Shown one piece after another: positions 9,576-17,329 of a DNA stretch of 21,804 bases. The DNA is from Chara braunii. Its lineage: Eukaryota > Streptophyta > Charophyceae > Charales > Characeae. Location of the stretch: contig BFEA01000181.1 of assembly GCA_003427395.1 (NCBI GenBank), positions 2,295,456 to 2,317,259 of the forward strand, written 5' to 3'. How positions within the stretch are numbered: position 1 is the stretch's first letter; each line of letters starts with the position of its first letter. A model generated the notes under the pieces. The model was given only the letters and a program-made list of their open reading frames with translations. It had not been told where the DNA came from and did not search any database. Made by a program: the position numbers and the translations under genes.

Positions 9576-9642
9576 CACATGAGCCTTCGACAGAGGTTGC
9601 AGGTCAGTGCCTAGTTAGCTAGAGGTTTTCAGAAGTAGAGTA

Positions 9643-10066
9643 GGAGCCCTTATAGATCCAGGGCTACTCGCAATTATATTAGCCGTAGAGCGTTGAAGAA
9701 GCTAAGGCTAGGGTTGAGAAAGTCCAAAAATTGGAAGACCCCATAGTTACTGTCCTCGCAGACAATTGCACTATGTGTATTGAGGACTACGGAGAGGGAG
9801 TCCAAGCGTATTTCCGCCTAGAGAAAGATGGGAAGGTGGAGAGAGTTCTCCATTCCCCGACTCTCCTCGTACAAGATGACCTTCCTTTTGACATAGTCCT
9901 AGGCATGGACTGGGGAGGGGCAGCAGGGGCCACACTCCACCTAAGAGAGCATGAGTGTAGGCTCCCTAGCCCATCGTGCGAGGTCAAGACGACCCACTTG
10001 TTCCATGTGTCAGGAGTAGACAACTCCTTGGCACATTGTTGCCTCAGTGCTCCCGCGTTCTCGTGA
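9643..10066 (+). pseudogene. Element C aspartic protease remnant
   Basis: Frame 1 reads ALIDPGATRNYISRR from 9646, the retroviral-type protease active-site region. The normal D-S/T-G triad is here D-P-G (9655-9663), so the flanking residue of the catalytic Asp is changed. Near 9710 the frame moves to frame 2, where DPIVTVLADN and FDIVLGMDWG follow, the second typical strand pair of gypsy proteases (ILGMDWL-like), ending at 10066. In the family the enzyme cuts the Gag-Pol precursor. It lies between gag and RT as expected. The active-site change and the frame change indicate an inactive copy. Confidence 0.85.
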
Positions 10067-10187
10067 TTTGTTAAAAAGGAGCAGTTAGAGGAGCAGGTCT
10101 TCGTAGCTATGTAAGGCCTGTTACTGAGCCTAAGGAAGAGAAGCCCATAGATCTAGCTATTGCCAAGCACAGCCGCCGTCAGGAGTA
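10067..10187 (+). other. Element C protease-RT linker
   Basis: A 121-bp stretch with stops in the coding frames. It reads like decayed pol linker (acidic and basic residues) and holds no separate feature that I can support. Confidence 0.5.
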
Positions 10188-10853
10188 GTGTCGCGGCCGA
10201 TCCAGCATCGTATAGAGATAGAGCCTGACGGTAGAACTCATAAGGGAGCAGTTTACAGGATGTCCCCTAAGGAATTAGAGGAGCTGCATAAGCAGTTGGA
10301 CGAGCTCCTCAAAAAGGGTTGGATTACGCCCAGTTCATCTCCTTTTGGAGCACCAGTCTTGTTTATCCCCAAAAAGGAAGGAGAGTTGCTGATGTGCATA
10401 GATTATAGGGGTCTAAACGTGATCAAAGTAAAGACGCTGAGCCAATGCCCAGGATAGACGATCTCCTAGATCGAGTGCAGGGCTGCAGATATTTTTCGAA
10501 GATCGATCTGAAGTTCGGGTATCATCAAATATAGGTCCATCCTGATGACCAGTACAAGACTGCATTCCAGACTAGATATGGGCACTATGAGTTCAGAGTG
10601 ATGCCCTTTGGACTAACCAATGCGCCTGCCACGTTCCAAGGTTGTATGAACGATTTACTTAGACCATGGTTAGACTAATTTGTTGTAGTGTATCTAGATC
10701 ATATATTAGTATTCAGTAGGACCCTCCAAGAGCATCAAGGTCATTTGAGGCAGGTCTTGGAGAAGCTGAGAGAGGCTAACTTCAAGATCAATGCGGAAAA
10801 GTGTGACTGGGCCAAGACACAAGTCTTGTACTTGGGCCACGTCTTAGACGGAG
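10188..10853 (+). pseudogene. Element C reverse transcriptase remnant
   Basis: Frame 3 from 10188 encodes the fingers: KKGWITPSSSPFGAPVLFI and LMCIDYRGLN. Near 10437 it shifts to frame 2, where the palm continues with PMPRIDDLLDRVQG, FSKIDLKFGYHQI (catalytic Asp in KIDL) and [17 protein letters not shown] 10532-10534 and TAA 10676-10678 interrupt it. The conserved YxDD box at 10691-10702 reads YLDH, so the last catalytic Asp is lost. The thumb follows with YLGHVL near 10828. Close to 10850 a short deletion moves the frame back to frame 3. Assignment to Ty3/gypsy RT is certain, and the enzyme would be inactive. Confidence 0.93.
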
Positions 10854-11485
10854 ATGGCTGAGGACAGCAAGATAGCGGCGATCAGAGATTGGCCGACGCC
10901 CCGCACGTTGACTGAGTTGCGGTCGTTCCTAGGCCTAGCTAACTACTATAGGAAGTTTGCGAGGAACTTCTCGACTATCGCCGCTCCCCTTCGCAGGTTA
11001 CTCAAGAAAGAGGCAATCTGGCAGTGGGATAAAGACTGTACGGCTGCGCTCAAGAAGTTAAAGCGCGCGTTAATAGAGTATCCCGTCCTCGAAGTAGCAG
11101 ATCCGTCTTTGCCATTTGTTGTCACCACGGGCGCGAGTCAGTATGGAATAGGCGTCGTGTTATAGCAGGACGACGAGAATGGCTACAGACCCGTAGAGTT
11201 CATGTCAGCGAGGATCCCTCAGAAAAAGTAACTACCTCGACCTACGAGAGAGAACTCTACGCTCTTAGGCAGGCCTTAGAACATTGGAAGCATTACCTGC
11301 TTGGGAGGCACTTCAAAGTGTATTCAGACCACGAGACTCTTAGGTGGCTGAAGACACAGGCCAAAATGACCCCTAAGCTGACTAGGTGGACCATTGAGAT
11401 AGACCAGTATGACTTCGAGCTCAAACCGGTTAAGGGTAAGTACAATGTAGTTGCGGATGCTCTAAGTAGGAGAGTAGACTACTTT
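10854..11485 (+). pseudogene. Element C RT connection and RNase H remnant
   Basis: Frame 3 reads the connection motif [18 protein letters not shown] and then the RNase H opening, where the usual TTDAS is TTGAS (Asp to Gly at 11130-11132). TAG 11163-11165 stops the frame where element A has Gln (CAA). Near 11226 it shifts to frame 2, continuing with ERELYALRQ (catalytic Glu), VYSDHETLRWLK and NVVADALSRR (last Asp). RNase H normally removes template RNA during cDNA synthesis. Loss of the first catalytic Asp makes activity unlikely. Confidence 0.92.
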
Positions 11486-13004
11486 GGAGCTATAGTCCAC
11501 TATCTGGATATAGGGACAGACCTGCAAGAGAAAGAAAGACAGGCGTATTGGCAGGACCCTATTTATAGCGACCTCCTCAAGAGAGTTAAGGAGGGCCCTG
11601 AGACTGAACCAGATTACGACACTACAGAGGGGTTGTTATTTGAGAAGACTAATCTAGTAGACCGTTTGTGCATTCCCAACAGTGAGGAAATCCGTAGTGT
11701 GATCCTAGGGGAATGCCATGATACAGAGGGACACTTCGGTTGGCAAAAGACTTCAGCCAATCTAATGCGTGCATATACTTGGCCAGGAATGAAGAACGAC
11801 TCCATAGAGTACGTCCGCAGTTGCAAAGTCTGCCAAAGAAATAAGGCTACTACATGTGCCCCTCTAGGTCTTCTGAGACCCTTGCCTATTCCTGATCAGC
11901 TAGGAGATTCAGTGTCCATTGACTTTATGGACGCTGGCGTCAAGAGTAGGCATGGTAAAAGCCAAGTCATGGTCATAGTTGATAGATTCAGTAAGTATGC
12001 TGTTTTTGTTCCATTACCCGCAGAAGCTCGTACTGAGCTAGTCATTCAGAAGTTTTGTGATTTTTGGGTTAGTGAGCATGGAATCCCATTGTCTATTGTT
12101 AGTGATAGAGATACCCGTTTTACGAGTCAGTACTGGCAGAAACTGATGAAAGTTTACGGATCAAAGTTGCTGATGTAATCTGGCCGTCATCCAGAGACTA
12201 ACGGTCAGACTGAGCAAATGAATAAGATGCTGCAACAAGTTATGCGCATGTATATTACACCGGATCAGATTAACTGGGATGAAATGTTGCCCAAGGTAGC
12301 CAGTGCGTACAACAATAGCGTGCACTTAGCCACCTGCTGTACTCCCAATGAGTTGCACAAGTCCTTTAGACCACGCAGACCGTTTGAAGGACTTAGCCGG
12401 GATCAGATTCATAGGCTACCACCCGGTACTAGGCACTTCGCAATACAACACGAAAAGGAGATGACTACCGTTGTTGAAAACCTCAGGAAGGACCAGCACC
12501 GAATGATAGAGCAAGCTTAACAAGCACCGTCGCCCGTCGAAGTTTCAAGTAGGCGACTTAGTCTGGGTCAAGTCTAAAGAGTTTGCTCCTGAGGAAAACA
12601 TTTCGCAGAAGTTACTGCCAGCGTACAGGGGACCATGGCCAGTTCTAGAAGTCAAGGGCGGAGAGGATAGGCCGTCCTACACAGTAGAGATCCCAGCACA
12701 CCTCCACACCTACCCGGTGTTCCATGCGTCAAAGTTGTTGCCGTGTGTCACAAGCCAAAAGTTTCCCTCAAGAAGATCCATGATCCCTCCGGATATGGAT
12801 GGGAGATACGGCATTGAGGGCATTGTAGGTGATGATGTATTTAGAACAGGAGGTAGAGGTCATCCACGGAAACAGTACAAGGTCCGATTCACATATCAGG
12901 AACTGGAGGACGACCGCTGGTTTACAAGAACTGAACATCTGGAAACAGCTCCCGGCGTAGTTAGGGCCTATGAGAGAGATAAGAAAGGCAGAGGTCCAGC
13001 CTAA
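11486..13004 (+). pseudogene. Element C integrase with chromodomain-like end
   Basis: In frame 2, uninterrupted from 11318 to 12178, the integrase zinc finger (HDTEGHFGW, then CKVCQRNK) is followed by the core with SIDFMDAG and IVSDRDTRF. TAA 12176-12178 interrupts just before HPETNGQTEQ, which carries the third catalytic residue. Thus all three D,D,E residues are present on either side of the stop. Near 12515 a frameshift moves to frame 3 for the C-terminal part (GDLVWVK, KLLPAYRGPWPV, PVFHASKLLP) and a chromodomain-like end (QYKVRFTYQELEDDRWF), closing at 13004. In related chromoviruses this end steers insertion to chromatin. It is the best preserved part of element C pol, with one stop and one shift. 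Confidence 0.93.
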
Positions 13005-13030
13005 GGACCTCGAATTTAGGTCGGCGGGAG

Positions 13031-13813
13031 TGAAACGGATTCCACCTTTGCAGTAGCCGATGCAGATCGCAGGGCTCGATCCCTAGTACTTACCTTACCT
13101 GTGTACAGTATCTGTGTCGACCCCAAGTGTTGAACCCACGACCTGTCTTTCCCCACAGTTGGTAGGTTGTCGTAGGTCTGTAGGTTATAGGGGTTCGATC
13201 TGTAGACCTGTCGCATAGGAGTTTTAGTGAGTTCTAGAAGCCGTAGCTGTAGCTCCTCCGAAGGGTCAAGGTTGTAGCTGCTACAGTCCTGAAAGGTCAA
13301 GGTTGTAGCTGCTACAGTCCTGAAAGGTCAAGGTTGTAGCCGCTACAGTACCGAAAGGCCAAGTCCACGGTCTTCCGGAGGGTCCGGAAGTGGCCTTTCG
13401 GGTACTGCCCAGAGTAGACCGAGGCAAAGTCCACCGGTGCTGAGTCAGTCCTAGTCCAGTCAAGCAAGTACCGTATGGGACTGTGTGCACCACGGGCATG
13501 GGAAAGGGGCATACCAACTTGTTATAGACGTATAAATCGAGAGGCAGTGCCCAGCCATTCATTCATTCCTGCGTAAGCCATGCGGAAGCGCTGCCACAGC
13601 GACTTGTGCGAGGTGGTCTGCAGTATGCCCGAAGGCGAAGTGGGCGAGAAGGAGAGCTTAGCCATAGCTATAGGGGTAGTAGCGGCCATAGCTGCCATAG
13701 CTGATAGAAGAGTGTAGTGTGTGTGTGTGCGTCTGTGTACAGGTGACACGTCTGGGATATCCAGGGTGGTCCTAAGTTGAGGGTGTGTGAACAGCAGAGT
13801 GGGGCGCAGTGAC
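13031..13813 (+). repeat. Element C 3' LTR
   Basis: It starts TGAAACGG after a short purine stretch (CGGCGGGAG, 13022-13030) that serves as a weak polypurine tract, 26 bp beyond the pol stop. It aligns with 6633-7380. Differences are two extra 31-bp units at 13264-13356, loss of a block around 13430-13445, a shorter TG run and point changes. The TATA box is at 13531-13537. Clear homology with the 5' LTR ends near 13805-13813. Confidence 0.88.
13264..13356 (+). repeat. Three 31-bp tandem units in element C 3' LTR
   Basis: Units begin with GGTCAAGGTTGTAGC at 13264, 13295 and 13326, with a period of 31 bp. Each contains the near-palindrome GTAGCTGCTAC or GTAGCCGCTAC. The 5' LTR has a single unit at 6868-6898, so the array expanded in one LTR only. 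It lies upstream of the TATA box, where enhancers usually sit. Confidence 0.88.
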
Positions 13814-13984
13814 GAACAGGGAGTTGTACAGGCGCTGATGCGCCATAGCCATCTGAAGTGAACTTGTATTTGAACTGTGTTCTTGGTTTCCATATCTCTG
13901 AGTTTTGAGTGGGCGCTCGTCGCAGTTTGCTGTGCTACCTGTTTACATGCATTTGGAGTGCGAAAGAAAGCGAGTCTGATTGCA
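13814..13984. other. Unassigned 171-bp segment between element C 3' LTR and element B LTR
   Basis: This segment matches neither the 5' LTR of C nor the aligned LTR of A. It ends GATTGCA directly before the AATAAT run where the B LTR resumes. It may be the true end of the C LTR, lost from the 5' copy, or a separate small insertion. It contains no open frame of interest. Confidence 0.55.
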
Positions 13985-15118
13985 ATAATAATGACAATGA
14001 AAAAAATATATATATTAATAATAATAACAATGAGTGGATGAACCAGAATCAATATCCGAAGTTCCCTCTTACTGCTGACACAACAACAGGTCCACCATAG
14101 CCGAGGCTTCCCCCTTCTTCCTCCTCTCACATGCCTAGGCTATGGCGGACTAAGGGCGCTGCCCTCCTGTCCAAAGGACAACCCAAGCAGCTGTGGCGCT
14201 GCAGTCCTATCCAAAGGACAACACAAAGCAGCTATGCTGCTGCTCACTAAGCCGCCATGCCTGACTCTGGCTCGAGCTTCCTTGGTGTGGCACTACCCCA
14301 ACTGGGGCCTTCCATATGCAGCGCCAATCAAGGTGATGATGATGGTGTCCACCATGGCCAGGTAGGTACCTCACCACTCTCCTCCTTCGCCCCCTTTTTC
14401 CTCCTCAGGCTGGGCTGCTCGCCATTGCCAGGCTGAGCGCCCAGCTGCTCTCCTCGTCCAGGCAGCGCTCCCAAGTCCAGGGCGTGGCTCCAGCAGTATG
14501 TCTCCAATCCTTGCACACCGCAAATGAGGAGGAGCTGCTTGCTCCTCCTGAAAATACAGGGGCCTACTGGCCTCTTGGGCGGTGACTTCCCAGCAACTGG
14601 TACCTCCTCCCTTTTGGAGGGAAACATCATTGCAGGCTCTGATATCGTCCGGACAGGCCCTAGACTCAGGCTACTTGGACTGGTACCGGCCTACCTCTAC
14701 CCTACCGCTACTGGGCCTCTAAAAATGTAAACTTTTGTCTTCTTCTGCTCGGCCTTCAGTACCTGACACTTCTACCAGTACTTGAGTGGTACCGGCCTGC
14801 CTGCTACTTTAGTGTTTTTTCCGTTGCTCTAAGTGTTGCAGGCCTACCCCAGTGAGTGTTTTCCCTGCTGCAACCCTCGAAATCACGGCCACAGGTAAGT
14901 ACCAGCCCTGCGGGGCCTTTCAACCAACAAGTACCCTTGCGGGCCATACACACACTCAGGCCGTCAAGCACTCAGAGAGGCACGCAGATCAGCAGGCACG
15001 GACATACACAGACTTAGAAATCACAGCAGAATGCGGGAATCTCAGCAAGGCATACATTCCAGCGGCAAATCCAAGAAATCAGCAGTGTTCTCAGTCTATG
15101 TTTTGGCAGGTCATTACA
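13985..15118 (-). repeat. Element B 5' LTR, upstream piece
   Basis: The reverse complement starts TGTAATGACCTGCCAAAACA at 15118 and follows the element A LTR throughout: GCACTGCTGATTT-like region, GCCTTGCTGAGATTCC, CCCGCAAGGGTACTTG, TACTTACCTGTGG, the pair of GTCC-TTT-GGAC units, and CTATGGTGGACCT. It breaks at 13985 where element C is inserted and continues at 6632. A TA-rich microsatellite lies at about 14000-14030. Confidence 0.92.
14527..14549 (-). promoter_or_regulatory. Hairpin in element B LTR at the same place as in element A
   Basis: AGGAGGAGC and GCTCCTCCT form a perfect nine-base-pair stem around a five-base loop. It follows a weak TATA-like TGTATTTT on the minus strand and is followed by CATTTGCGGTGTGCAAG, which aligns with CATTCTTTAGTGTGCGAG after the A hairpin. 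Stem sequences differ but pairing is kept. Confidence 0.55.
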
Positions 15119-15168
15119 TTCTTCTTCTTTTTTCACAAAGGCTGTTTTCCTGTTAACCTTTGATCGTG

Positions 15169-15633
15169 CAATATTCACCCACCCACCTGGAAGGAATGCT
15201 TGAATCCACCTACGTCGGAGCGTCCATTAAGCTCATTGCTGGCCCATTTTAGGAATGCTTTGAAAGATGATGCCGACATTTTTTTGTTTTTCCCTTGTGT
15301 TTTTTTGTGTTTGGGGTGTGTGTGTGCGCATTTTCGGTTGTGGTGCAGGCACCATGGCCATATGACAACTACTCGTTTGCACAGGGCTTGCAGATGCACG
15401 AATCAATATTCACCCACCCACCTGGAAGGAATGCTTGAATCCACCTATGTCGGAGCATCCATTAGCTCATTGCTGGCCCATTTTAGGAATGCTTTGAAAG
15501 ATGATGACATTTTTTTGTTTTTCCCTTGTTGTCTTTTGTTCGGGGTGTGTGTGTGCGCATTTTTGGTTGTGGTGCAGGCACCGTGGCCATATGATGACTA
15601 CTCATTTGCACGGGGCTTGCAGATGCACGAATC
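15169..15633 (+). repeat. Tandem duplication of about 235 bp
   Basis: CAATATTCACCCACCCACC starts at 15169 and again at 15404; both copies end with GATGCACGAATCA (15403 and about 15633). Copy two is about 230 bp because of small deletions in the T-rich and TG-rich part. Each copy contains a T-rich tract, a TG run, a GGTGCAG acceptor-like site and the first 57 or so bases of the exon-like segment. The copies differ by scattered substitutions, so the event is not very recent. Confidence 0.92.
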
Positions 15634-15670
15634 ACTTGTGAGGCGTTTAACAATGGAAACTGAAATGGAG
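15578..15670 (+). pseudogene. Exon-like segment of an unrecognised host gene
   Basis: A T-rich tract and TTGTGGTGCAG precede 15578, and GAG|GTAAGG follows 15670, giving good acceptor and donor signals. Between them lie 93 bases, exactly 31 open codons, beginning APWPYDDYSFARGLQMHES, so the exon would be symmetric and in phase zero. The upstream tandem copy keeps the acceptor and about 19 codons, but runs into the repeat junction and lacks the donor. I do not recognise the protein. An upstream block, EGMLESTYVGASISSLLAHF (about 15428-15487), is open in both copies but has no clear donor. It could be a real exon, a remnant of a duplicated gene, or chance. No neighbouring exons are recognisable. 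Confidence 0.35.
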
Positions 15671-15988
15671 GTAAGGGGAATGTCCATCTCCTTTGACCCA
15701 TCCTGTTCTGTTTCTCACACCCTGAGTTGGTTCAATACCCTGCACGCACTGATGCACAGTTGCATCATGTGAGAAATCCCCCGGCACATACTCACACTCA
15801 TGGTGTTTTGTTCTCTTTCCTTCCACTTTGGAATGGTCATGACATTTTCATTTTTATTTTTTTGTGTGAGGACTCGAGGAGGTAAAAGGCGTCTGCAGTC
15901 ATTGCTGTTTTTCACAATCAAAGCATCAGGGACCACTTCGATGTGGTTGGTTTCATGAAGAGATGTTCTTGGGAAGATTAGCATGGCC

Positions 15989-16085
15989 GTCGGGCCGGCG
16001 TCGGGACATCAGTTCAAATTGAAAGAATACAGAGAAGAGTAGCATGGCCGCTGTGCAAAAGATGACACTAATTAAGAAATGGTCG
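15989..16085 (+). ncRNA. U6 snRNA-derived sequence, probable pseudogene
   Basis: From GGGACATC at 16003 the sequence follows plant U6 snRNA: ATACAGAGAAGAGTAGCATGG contains the ACAGAGA box (16029-16035) and the AGC triad (16041-16043), followed by GTGCAAAAGATGACAC and GAAATGGTC near 16076-16084. Substitutions are scattered, the 5' stem-loop (15989-16007) does not pair well, and no T-run terminator follows; instead an A/G-rich tract begins. A 17-base part of the core, GAAGATTAGCATGGCCG, also occurs alone at 15973-15989. U6 is the catalytic spliceosomal RNA made by RNA polymerase III. I see no convincing upstream promoter. A retro-copied or decayed U6 is more likely than an active gene. Confidence 0.7.
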
Positions 16086-16089
16086 GAAG

Positions 16090-16260
16090 TCGTTGATGAA
16101 AGAATAAAAGAAGTGAAAGAAGGAATGTGAAAGAGTGAAAGAAAAAAGAAAAATGTTGGATGTAAGGAAATGAGAAAAATAAAAGAAAGGACAGTGCAGT
16201 TCCTCTTCCCAAAAAAAGGAGCTAAGTGGGACAAAAAAGGAAATGAAGAGAGAAATGCAA
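16090..16260. repeat. Purine-rich tract after the U6-like sequence
   Basis: About 170 bases are dominated by A and G on the plus strand, with GAAAGA, AAAAAG and GAAAT motifs and few T or C. It begins directly after the U6-like segment. It may be low-complexity DNA or the decayed A-rich tail of a retro-copied sequence. Confidence 0.5.
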
Positions 16261-16990
16261 TGAACCACTGTCAAGTTCACCCTCACGCAGGCATGCAGCA
16301 ATGGAAACTCGCATGAAATTTCACACTGAACCAGAGATATGGAAAACCGAATAAGAGAAACTCAGAAAACTTCGAGAATTATCTTATATTACATTGAGAG
16401 TGTACGTAACTAGTGGACTGAGCCGCCCCACACTCCCAATATCCCCGGCAGGTATGTTGTTGCATACTGTAACGTGCAGACCAGAACAACAACCGAAGTC
16501 TCAACGCAAAGTACAAGATGGCGCAAACGGAAGACTTAGATACCAATGATCCGAACAATCAATGTTGCAATGCAGCCCTGAACATACATCATCATCATCG
16601 TCCCAGGGTGTGCAAGGGGTCTGGCGCTTCACACAGGAAGACTGCGCCAGCCCAACGCATACACAGACGAAGAAGAGGGGGATGAGACGAAGAGGAGGGA
16701 AAGATGGGAATGTCGTCAACACCAAGTCTTCGGCACAGGCCCAAATAGTCCCTCGTCAAAATGTCTGAATCCCAAATGTCGAGTCTGTATCCAATGTCGT
16801 CAAGTCTCAGGTCACATCTCTCTCTCGTAGTCCACAGATACTGAGAAGTAGGCAGCGAGAGGGGAAGAAGAGATGGTGGACTTAGAAGAGGAAGAAGAAG
16901 AACTCTCTCTGTCTCTCAGTCCAGTACTAACCTGTGAAGGTGGCGCTGTGATGCAGGTACCTCGAAGATGGAGCTGGAGCGATGGCACCA

Positions 16991-17000
16991 CAGGTAAGTA
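16991..17000 (+). promoter_or_regulatory. Perfect 5' splice-site sequence antisense to element D LTR
   Basis: CAGGTAAGTA on the plus strand matches the U1-complementary consensus exactly. The surrounding bases, read on the LTR strand (TACTTACCTGTGGT), are shared with the element A LTR at 2597. Splicing use is unproven. Confidence 0.4.
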
Positions 17001-17050
17001 CCACTGGCCTCCGCCAGTCATCTCTCTCCTGTATCACTACTACTACTACT

Positions 17051-17106
17051 GCTATAGCGCCCAGCGCTGAAGACTACAGCTATGGCGCCCAGCGCTGAAG
17101 ACTACC
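17051..17106 (-). repeat. Two 28-bp tandem units in element D LTR
   Basis: GCTATAGCGCCCAGCGCTGA at 17051 and GCTATGGCGCCCAGCGCTGA at 17079 start units with a 28-bp period, each ending AGACTAC. Each holds the palindrome CAGCGCTG. The AGCGCT core recalls the 15-bp units in the A LTR. Confidence 0.85.
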
Positions 17107-17329
17107 CTAGCGCGAAGCTGCCCTGGGCAGCGCTCCTCCTGAGTGCTGCTCCGCTATCCTGAAGACTACTACCTGACTACTGTCCAACTACCTACCCGTG
17201 AAGTGCATGGGAACTTCCTATGTACTACCGGGTGTGCCTCCTGACTCGTGCGAGCAGTCCAGGAGGCTGCTCTTGCCAATGCCGAAGGAAGGCAGGGGCT
17301 GCAGCTGCAGCTCCTGCTCAAGCTGGTGA

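Larger units (their letters stand above)
6633..13984 (+). mobile_element. Element C: full-outline Ty3/gypsy element nested in the element B LTR
   Basis: It contains paired LTRs and gag, protease, RT, RNase H and integrase in that order on the plus strand. It splits the LTR of B: homology with the A LTR ends at 6632 and resumes at 13985. Both flanks carry AATAAT-type sequence (6628-6633 and 13984-13989), consistent with a short target duplication in an (AAT)n run, although the exact bases are ambiguous. It is a different family from A/B, with another LTR and gag, though its pol is related. A 171-bp segment, 13814-13984, is present only at the 3' end. Confidence 0.9.
3744..15118 (-). mobile_element. 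Element B: deleted Ty3/gypsy element of A's family, hosting A and C
   Basis: On the minus strand the order is LTR (15118-13985, then 6632-6392), primer binding site, leader, gag, integrase. Element C (6633-13984) interrupts the LTR and element A interrupts the integrase at 3744, so the rest of B (integrase end, polypurine tract, 3' LTR) should lie left of the window. B lacks protease, RT and RNase H: gag runs in frame straight into integrase, which shows an internal deletion. The LTR pieces add up to 1375 bp against 1367 bp for A. The expected target duplication outside the LTR start is TTCTT at 15119-15123. Confidence 0.9.
15119..16457. other. Stretch not assigned to any LTR element, between elements B and D
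   Basis: This 1.3-kb segment lies between the start of the B LTR and the end of the D LTR. It shows no LTR or pol homology. It contains a 235-bp tandem duplication, an exon-like segment with splice signals, a U6-derived sequence and a purine-rich tract at about 16090-16260. It is the best candidate for original host DNA, perhaps an intron-containing gene or gene fragment. Confidence 0.6.

Noticed and set aside
2377-15118. Long inverted repeats (2377-3743 and 13985-15118) that could be read as ends of one large DNA transposon.
   Set aside because: They are LTRs of two elements of one family in opposite orientation: each has its own adjoining polypurine tract or primer site and internal pol/gag sequence.
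15200-15772. Open frame of 190 codons over the tandem duplication.
   Set aside because: It runs through T-rich and TG-rich intron-like sequence; only short blocks look coding, and its length comes from the duplication.
16530-16555. TTGGTATC on the minus strand inside the D LTR, resembling the start of an iMet primer site.
   Set aside because: The next bases (TAAGTC) do not match the tRNA, and the LTR end is better supported by the terminal inverted repeat at 16458.
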